Positions 13,508-18,773 of a stretch of DNA of 18,773 bases are shown in pieces (position 1 is the stretch's first letter; each line of letters opens with the position of its first letter). The translations under genes and the position numbers were made by a program. The notes below the pieces were generated by a model that saw only the letters and a list, made by a program, of their open reading frames with translations, did not search any database and was not told where the DNA came from. Source of the stretch: Pseudolabrys sp. Lineage in GTDB: Bacteria; Pseudomonadota; Alphaproteobacteria; Rhizobiales; Xanthobacteraceae. The DNA lies in assembly GCA_029945495.1 (NCBI GenBank), contig JAQSCR010000415.1, forward strand, positions 1 to 18,773, read 5' to 3'.

Positions 13508-15090
13508 ACCTGGATCCCGTCTCGCTGGAAGTCATCCGCAACGCGCTGACCGCAATCGCCGAGGAAATGTCGATGGTGGTTATGCGTGCGGCGCGCTCGC
13601 CCTTGCTGCGCGAGGCGGGTGACCACTCTTCGGCGCTCACCGATGCCACCGGACACCTCGTCGCGCAGGGGCAAGATGTGCCAGTGCATCTGGGCGTCAT
13701 GAGCTTCACCGTGCGCGAATTCCTCAAGCGTATCCCGGCAGAAAGCCTGCAGCCCGGGGATGTTTGGATCGTCAACTTGCCGGAAGTCGGCGGAAATCAT
13801 CTGCCCGATGTCAAATTGATCCGCCCGATTTTCGCCGATGGCATGCTTTACGCATTTTCGGTCAGCCTTGCGCACTGGGCGGATGTCGGCGGCGCGATGC
13901 CCGGCAGCTATTTTGCCGGAGCCCGCGATGCCTGGCAGGAAGGGCTGCGGATCCCACCGACCCGGCTGGTCGTCGCCAACCAGATGGATGTCGAAAAACT
14001 CGGGCTGATCCTGGCTAACGTGCGCGGTCCGGAAGAGCGCCGCGGCGACATCCTCGCGCAAATCGCGGCCACGACAGTTGCCGCGCGGCGGCTGAACGAT
14101 CTAACCGTCAAGCATGGTGTGGCGTGGATGCGACTGGCCTTCGATGCGATTCACGACCGGGCCGAACGCCAGATGCGCGAGGCGATCCGCGCAATACCGA
14201 ATGGCGTCTATACCGGCGAGGACTGGATGGACGACGATGGTCACGGCGGCGCGCCGGTGCCGATCCGCGTGACCATCACCATCGAGAACGAGACCGCCAC
14301 GTTCGATTTCAGTAACAGCGCCGATGCGGTGCCGGGACCGATCAACACCACGCCCTTCATCGCTGGGGCGGCGGCCTTTTATGCAATGAAGGCGCTTTAT
14401 GGCCCCGACATCCAACCCAGCGGAGGCTGCTACCGTCCGCTGACCGTCGTAACCCGGCCCGGCTCGATCGCCGATGCGGGCAATACTCGGCCGGTCGTGG
14501 GCGGCAACCACGAGACATGCCAACGTTTTGCCGATGCAATCTTCCATGCGCTCGTACCGATCGCGGCGGAAAAGCTCAGCGCCGGAGGGCCGACGACGGC
14601 GGGTCTGCTGATCTTCGGCACGCGGACGCCCAATGGCGATTGGTCAACTTTCTATGAGGTCCACTCGGGTGGTGAAGGCGCGCGCATTGACCGCGACGGC
14701 GTGGCGGCAACCCGCGTCCACCTTGCAAATGTGATGAATACCCCTGCCGAAGTCATCGAGGCGGAATATCCGATCACCGTGGAGTTCCAGCGCCTGCGCG
14801 AAGGCTCCGGCGGTGCGGGAAAGCATACCGGCGGCGAGGGCGTCGCCCGCGGTTACAGGATGCGCGCGGATGATGTGTCTCTCACGACAATGTTCGAACG
14901 CGCCGTCGTGCCGCCCTACGGTCTGGAAGGCGGCGCACCGGGCGCCCTTTTCAGGGCGACACTGAAACGCGCGACAGGGACTGAAGAAGCCCTGCGCGGC
15001 AAGCAAAACATCCAGATCGGCAAAATGGATCTGGTTGTCGTGGAGTCCTGTGGCGGTGGCGGCTATGGCCGTGCACCAACTGGGGCTTGA
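13504..15090 (+). CDS. hyuB: Hydantoinase B/oxoprolinase family protein, HyuB (B subunit)
   Basis: The product is a 528-residue B subunit of the ATP-dependent hydantoinase/oxoprolinase complex. NLDPVSLEVIRNAL (2-15) is the usual N-terminus. REAGDHSSALTD comes next, and the HLPDVKLI and LAHWADVGGAMPG stretches correspond to the conserved GG-HLPD and H-ADVGG core motifs. LRIPPTRLV and HETCQRFADAI follow. The canonical NDPY segment of the core reads NLPE here, an unusual variant that may reshape the active site. The start is GTG, overlapping the hyuA stop (GTGA). An earlier in-frame ATG at 13426 lies inside hyuA and is rejected. It pairs with HyuA to form the enzyme. The binding-protein gene follows after 41 bases, pointing to uptake of the same or a related compound. 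Confidence 0.93.
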   Translation: MNLDPVSLEVIRNALTAIAEEMSMVVMRAARSPLLREAGDHSSALTDATGHLVAQGQDVPVHLGVMSFTVREFLKRIPAESLQPGDVWIVNLPEVGGNHLPDVKLIRPIFADGMLYAFSVSLAHWADVGGAMPGSYFAGARDAWQEGLRIPPTRLVVANQMDVEKLGLILANVRGPEERRGDILAQIAATTVAARRLNDLTVKHGVAWMRLAFDAIHDRAERQMREAIRAIPNGVYTGEDWMDDDGHGGAPVPIRVTITIENETATFDFSNSADAVPGPINTTPFIAGAAAFYAMKALYGPDIQPSGGCYRPLTVVTRPGSIADAGNTRPVVGGNHETCQRFADAIFHALVPIAAEKLSAGGPTTAGLLIFGTRTPNGDWSTFYEVHSGGEGARIDRDGVAATRVHLANVMNTPAEVIEAEYPITVEFQRLREGSGGAGKHTGGEGVARGYRMRADDVSLTTMFERAVVPPYGLEGGAPGALFRATLKRATGTEEALRGKQNIQIGKMDLVVVESCGGGGYGRAPTGA

Positions 15091-15131
15091 ACCGTAACGA
15101 AACTTCCGACAGCAACAGGATGGGATAGAAC

Positions 15132-16751
15132 ATGCGTAGACGTGAATTTCTTGGAAGCGGGATCGCCTTTGGCGGCGCCGCAGCTCTGGGGATTGCATTC
15201 CAGCCCCGCCTCGCTCTTGCCCAAAGCCAAACCGGCGTGATCCGGGTTCTGGCCGAGGGTCCGCCCAATACCTTCGACCCGGCCGGCACCGGCTACAACA
15301 TTCCCTCGGTGAACATCACCTGGAACGTCTACGACCGGCTTGTGACCTTCGGTCAGAAGCCGCTGACAGGTCCCGACCAGCAAGGCGCCTTCATCTACGA
15401 TTACGACAACATCGTACCGCAGGCCGCCGAAAGCTATAAAGTCGCGCCGGACGGCAAGTCGATCACCTTCAATCTGCGTAAGGGTGCGACCTTCCATGAC
15501 GGCACTCCGGTCACGGCCGCGGATGTGAAATGGTCGCTCGACCGCGCGATCAATGTCACGACCGCGAAGAATCAGATGGGCACCGGCTCGATGAAGGATG
15601 CGAAGCAGTTCATCGTCGTCGATGACATGACGATTCGGGTCGAAACCGACCTGGCCGACCGGTTCACCGTGCCGAACCTCGCGCTGCTGTTTCCGGCGAT
15701 CTTCAATTCCAAGGTCTGCATGCAACATACGACCGCGTCGGATCCTTGGGCACAGGAATGGCTGAAGACGAACGTGGCCGGCGGCGGTCCATTCAAGCTG
15801 GCAAGCTATCAGGCCGGACAGCAATTCGTGCTGGAACCCTTCGCCAACTGGAAGAACGGCCCGAGCAAGAGCACCGCGAAGATCCTCTATCAAATCGTGC
15901 CGCAGGCCGCGAGCCGCCGCATCGCCGCTGAGCGGGGCGAGGCCGACCTGGTGCGCGACCTTCCCGGCCGCGATATCGCCGCCATGATTGCCGAGGGCAA
16001 GGTCAAGGTCCTCGGTATCGCCAATCCCTCCACCGTCACCTACATCGCCATGAACAACGGCATCGCGCCCTTCGACAACCTCAAGGTCCGCCAGGCGGTT
16101 GCTTACAGCGTGCCCTATCAGGCCATGTTCGATGCCGTGCTTTACAAGCGCGGCAATCCGATGTTCGGCGGCCCGGCTAAAGTCACCTCGCCCGAATGGC
16201 CATCCCCGCTGCCCTACACGCAGGATCTGACCAAGGCCAAGGCGCTTTTGACCGAGGCGGGCTTCCCCAGCGGGTTCGAAACCACCTTCTCGATCGACGC
16301 AGATGACGTGACGGTTTCGGAACCCGTCGCAATCCTGATGCAAGAGGCGCTCGGCAAGATCGGTATCAAGGTCACCATCAACAAGATACCCGCGGGCCAG
16401 ATGGGAACGCTGCTAACCGAAAAGAAGCTGCCCCTGTTCATCGCCAACGCCGGCGCATGGCTGCGCAGCCCCGACTACTTCTTCCGCATCTTCTACCAGG
16501 GAGACACTCGGTGGAATTTCGGCAGCTACGCAAACCCGGAAATGGTGAAGATCGTCGCCGACGCGCGCTGGGAAACCGACCCGGCGAAATATAACGCGCT
16601 GGTCATGCGGATGATCGAACTGGCCCGCACCGAGGTTCCGGTGATCCCGCTGTGGTCGGCGTTCCAGGACACCGTCGTCAGCAAGGGCATGCACGGCTAT
16701 ACTTACATGTTCCACCGTTCGCTCGAACTGCGGCACCTAACCAAGTCCTGA
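15132..16751 (+). CDS. ABC transporter substrate-binding protein, family 5 (peptide/nickel/opine type), Tat-exported
   Basis: The product is a 539-residue extracytoplasmic solute-binding protein of the DppA/OppA type (cluster C), of normal length. The N-terminus MRRREFLGSG has the twin-arginine pattern. A hydrophobic stretch (about 11-23) and ALAQ follow, giving probable Tat export with cleavage after A30. The mature start GVIRVLAEGPPNTFDP and the stretch TFNLRKGATFHDGTPVTAADVKW are family signatures, as is FDNLKVRQAVAYSVPY. It would capture the ligand in the periplasm and hand it to the two permeases downstream. Family ligands range from di- and oligopeptides to opines and small amides, so the ligand here is open; association with HyuAB suggests a cyclic amide, ureide or short peptide. 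A strong hairpin follows the stop, which usually lets the binding protein be made in excess over the membrane parts. Confidence 0.92.
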   Translation: MRRREFLGSGIAFGGAAALGIAFQPRLALAQSQTGVIRVLAEGPPNTFDPAGTGYNIPSVNITWNVYDRLVTFGQKPLTGPDQQGAFIYDYDNIVPQAAESYKVAPDGKSITFNLRKGATFHDGTPVTAADVKWSLDRAINVTTAKNQMGTGSMKDAKQFIVVDDMTIRVETDLADRFTVPNLALLFPAIFNSKVCMQHTTASDPWAQEWLKTNVAGGGPFKLASYQAGQQFVLEPFANWKNGPSKSTAKILYQIVPQAASRRIAAERGEADLVRDLPGRDIAAMIAEGKVKVLGIANPSTVTYIAMNNGIAPFDNLKVRQAVAYSVPYQAMFDAVLYKRGNPMFGGPAKVTSPEWPSPLPYTQDLTKAKALLTEAGFPSGFETTFSIDADDVTVSEPVAILMQEALGKIGIKVTINKIPAGQMGTLLTEKKLPLFIANAGAWLRSPDYFFRIFYQGDTRWNFGSYANPEMVKIVADARWETDPAKYNALVMRMIELARTEVPVIPLWSAFQDTVVSKGMHGYTYMFHRSLELRHLTKS

Positions 16752-16761
16752 CATTGACATC

Positions 16762-16803
16762 GCGGGCGGGTACGGCACTGTTGTACCCGCCCGCAGCCTT
16801 TTT
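16762..16803 (+). terminator. Intrinsic-terminator-like hairpin inside the transporter operon
   Basis: GCGGGCGGGTAC (16762-16773) and GTACCCGCCCGC (16783-16794) form a perfect 12-bp stem with a 9-base loop, followed by AGCC and five T residues (16799-16803). It starts 10 bases after the binding-protein stop and ends 14 bases before the permease start. It probably acts as a partial terminator or 3' stabiliser, raising binding-protein mRNA over permease mRNA. Confidence 0.75.
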
Positions 16804-16817
16804 ATCCGGAACAGACA

Positions 16818-17846
16818 ATGCGGACGTCACTCTTGAAAGTCATCTTATTGCGCCTGTGGAGCGCAATCCCCGTCCTGTTCGGGGTGCTGGTGGTGACCTT
16901 CGTCCTGATCCGGGCCCTGCCGGGGGATCCGGCCATCCATTATGCGACCAGCCCTAATGCCGGCCCCGAGGAGATCGAGCAAATCCGCCGTCAGTTCGGC
17001 CTCGACCGGTCGGTGATCGAGCAATTCGTGATCTATCTCAGAGAGCTGTTCCGCGGGAATTTCGGCAACTCAATGGTGACTGGGCAGACGGTCCTGTCGG
17101 ATTTCGCCACGCGCCTTCCTGCAACGATCGAACTTGCGATGATGGCCTTCTTCTTCGCGATCGTGCTGTCATTGCCCGCCGGCATCATGGCGGCGATCTG
17201 GCGCAATTCCTGGTTCGACCAGTTGTGCCGCGTCGTCTCGTCCGTTGCGGCGGCCATGCCGGTGTTCTTTTTTGGGCTGCTGTTGGTCTACGTCTTCTAC
17301 TTCAAGCTCGGTGTCGCGTCGGAGCCGATCGGACGCTGGCCTAGCATGATCATCCCGCCCGCTCCGATCACCGGCTTCGCCACCATCGACACGCTGATGA
17401 CTGGCGACTGGGAGCTGTTCCGCATGGCGGTGGCCAAAATGATCATGCCCGCGGCGTCAATGGCGATCTTCGCGATTGCGCCCTTGCTGCGAATGATGCG
17501 CGGCTCGATGATCGACGCGCTGGACAGCGACTATGTACTGGCCGCCCGCGCCTTCGGGCTGTCGCGGATCCGAGTGATCCTGCGCTATGCCCTGCCCAAT
17601 GCGATGCTGCCGGTGCTCGCGACCATGGGCATGGTCCTGTCCACCATGCTGGGCGCAAACATCATGATCGAAAAGCTTTTCTCCTGGCCCGGTATCGGCG
17701 CCTATGCAGTAAATTCGCTGATCGCGGTCGATTACGCCCCGGTACAGGCCTTCGTCCTCATCGTGGCGAGCCTGTTCGTCGCGATGACGCTGGTGATCGA
17801 CATACTCTCAGCCGCGGTCGATCCGCGCTACAAGCTAAAGCGATGA
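16818..17846 (+). CDS. dppB: ABC transporter permease, DppB-type
   Basis: The product is a 342-residue inner-membrane permease of the dipeptide/oligopeptide/nickel group. A first membrane segment spans about residues 9-30, followed by the family motif RALPGDPA. About five more hydrophobic segments follow, with the stretch about 100-123 the clearest. The cytoplasmic EAA-type loop LAARAFGLSRIRVILRYALPN (about 240-260) contacts the ATPase; its first Glu is replaced by Leu-Ala, as is common in DppB proteins. The ATG at 16818 follows the mid-operon hairpin and has only a weak ribosome site (CCGGAA), so expression may be low compared with the binding protein. It forms the channel with the next gene. 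The dpp symbol is family level and does not imply dipeptides as the ligand. Confidence 0.92.
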   Translation: MRTSLLKVILLRLWSAIPVLFGVLVVTFVLIRALPGDPAIHYATSPNAGPEEIEQIRRQFGLDRSVIEQFVIYLRELFRGNFGNSMVTGQTVLSDFATRLPATIELAMMAFFFAIVLSLPAGIMAAIWRNSWFDQLCRVVSSVAAAMPVFFFGLLLVYVFYFKLGVASEPIGRWPSMIIPPAPITGFATIDTLMTGDWELFRMAVAKMIMPAASMAIFAIAPLLRMMRGSMIDALDSDYVLAARAFGLSRIRVILRYALPNAMLPVLATMGMVLSTMLGANIMIEKLFSWPGIGAYAVNSLIAVDYAPVQAFVLIVASLFVAMTLVIDILSAAVDPRYKLKR

Positions 17847-17850
17847 CCCC

Positions 17851-18693
17851 GTGATTTCGATTGCCAACATCCGTTTCATCCTGCGCCGCAATTTCGTCAC
17901 TGGGATCGCCGCTGTCCTGATTGTCGTCCTGATGATCGTGGCACTGATCGGCCCCTACGTGGTGCCGCACGACCCGCTGACGACAAACCTGCGTGAGGTT
18001 CTGCGCCCGCCGTCATCGGCCTTCTGGTTTGGCACCGACCATCTTGGCCGCGACATCTTCAGCCGGGTAATCGTGGCGGCGCGGCTTGATTTCGCCATCG
18101 CCATTGTCGCGGTCAGCCTTTCTGCGGCTGTTGGCGTCTCAATCGGCGCGTTCTGTGGCTATGTCGGCGGTCGGATCGACCGGGCCATGAGCCGGATCGT
18201 TGACGTGATGATGGCCTTCCCGCTGTTCGTCGCCGCGATGGCCCTGGTTGCGGTCTTCGGCAACTCCGTGGAAAGCATCGTTCTGGCCACCGCGATCATC
18301 AACCTGCCCTTCTATTTCCGCCTGATGCGCGCCGAGATCAACGCCCGGCGCGAGGCCGGCTATGTCGAGGCCGCGATTATCAACGGCAACAATACGCGGC
18401 AGGTGATCTTTCAATTCCTGATTCCGAATTCGATGCCGCCGGTGGTGGTTCAAATCTCGCTGAACCTCGGTTGGGCAATCCTGAACACCGCGGGTCTGGC
18501 CTTCATCGGGCTCGGCGTGGCGCCACCGACGCCGGAATGGGGCATCATGATCCAGGAAGGCGCGGCGATGATGGTCTCGGGCCAGTGGTGGGTCGTGGTC
18601 TTTCCGGGACTTGCACTTGTGCTTGCCGTCTTCTGCTTCTCGCTTCTGGGCGATGGCATCCGCGACATCATGGATCCGAGGCGGCGCAGCTGA
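17851..18693 (+). CDS. dppC: ABC transporter permease, DppC-type
   Basis: The product is a 280-residue inner-membrane permease, partner of the DppB-type protein. A first membrane segment (about 16-33) is followed by HDPL, then FGTDHLGRDIFSRVI (about 56-70), the signature at the start of the DppC core domain. Further membrane segments and an EAA loop (VEAAIINGNNTRQVIFQFL, then IPN) follow, and the family's C-terminal GLGVAPPTPEWG is present. The start is GTG 4 bases after the DppB stop; the ATG at 17843 hits a stop after three codons, so no other start fits well. Its stop overlaps the next ATG as TGATG. Symbol is family level. Confidence 0.92.
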   Translation: MISIANIRFILRRNFVTGIAAVLIVVLMIVALIGPYVVPHDPLTTNLREVLRPPSSAFWFGTDHLGRDIFSRVIVAARLDFAIAIVAVSLSAAVGVSIGAFCGYVGGRIDRAMSRIVDVMMAFPLFVAAMALVAVFGNSVESIVLATAIINLPFYFRLMRAEINARREAGYVEAAIINGNNTRQVIFQFLIPNSMPPVVVQISLNLGWAILNTAGLAFIGLGVAPPTPEWGIMIQEGAAMMVSGQWWVVVFPGLALVLAVFCFSLLGDGIRDIMDPRRRS

Positions 18694-18773
18694 TGGCAAG
18701 ACTTCTTGAAGTCGAAAATCTAACGCTGGGGTTCGAGACAAGCGGCGGCCTCGTGCCGGCATTGCAGGGTGTC
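18693..18773 (+). CDS. Partial CDS, N-terminus of ABC transporter ATP-binding protein (DppD-type)
   Basis: The first 27 codons of a gene run off the right edge. The ATG at 18693 overlaps the DppC stop (TGATG). The residues LLEVENLTLGFE, then VPALQGV, match the first beta strands of peptide-type ABC ATPases before the Walker A motif, which lies beyond the window. Position after two permeases supports the call. The importer is probably completed by this and possibly a second ATPase downstream. Confidence 0.85.
   Translation, partial: MARLLEVENLTLGFETSGGLVPALQGV

Noticed and set aside
15063..16343. 426-codon minus-strand frame opposite the binding-protein gene
   Set aside because: It mirrors a clear family-5 binding protein with a Tat signal; the antisense product matches nothing known.

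Overview
The window comes from a GC-rich bacterium. Tight ATGA and GTGA gene overlaps, several GTG starts, a Tat-exported solute-binding protein and the mix of CoA-dependent catabolic families fit an alphaproteobacterium. No rRNA or housekeeping gene is present to name an order. The whole window looks like one catabolic and uptake locus. I see no mobile element, CRISPR array, tRNA or rRNA.

Region 1 (1-6951, minus strand) is a tightly coupled operon read right to left. It encodes an acyl-CoA dehydrogenase with the MCAD-type catalytic Glu, a CaiD-like enoyl-CoA hydratase, a second acyl-CoA dehydrogenase with the isovaleryl-CoA-dehydrogenase-type Glu, a PLP enzyme of the Cys/Met metabolism family, a dihydropyrimidinase/hydantoinase, an M20 N-carbamoyl amidohydrolase, and the first 21 codons of a probable acyl-CoA ligase. 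Region 2 (6952-8389) is a regulatory gap with several inverted repeats, then a divergent rhodanese gene and an IclR-family regulator. Region 3 (8475-11090, minus strand) holds a MaoC-type hydratase, an SDR dehydrogenase and a beta-keto acid cleavage enzyme (DUF849). A hairpin separates region 3 from the convergent iclR-type gene. Region 4 (11091-11500) is a 410-base non-coding divergent gap with a good promoter and palindrome. Region 5 (11501-18773, plus strand) encodes ATP-dependent HyuA/HyuB hydantoinase/oxoprolinase subunits, then a dipeptide-type ABC importer: binding protein, two permeases and the start of an ATPase.

Taken together, the genes can import a small molecule, open a cyclic ureide or lactam (two unrelated hydantoinase systems plus a carbamoylase), cleave a C-S or similar beta/gamma bond (PLP lyase, with a rhodanese nearby), and shorten an acyl chain through CoA thioesters (ligase, two dehydrogenases, two hydratase families, SDR and BKACE). 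I infer that the substrate carries a cyclic ureide, a carboxylated aliphatic chain and possibly sulfur. Biotin or its side-chain-shortened forms, thiohydantoins or hydantoins of sulfur amino acids are candidates. The substrate is not shown by the sequence.
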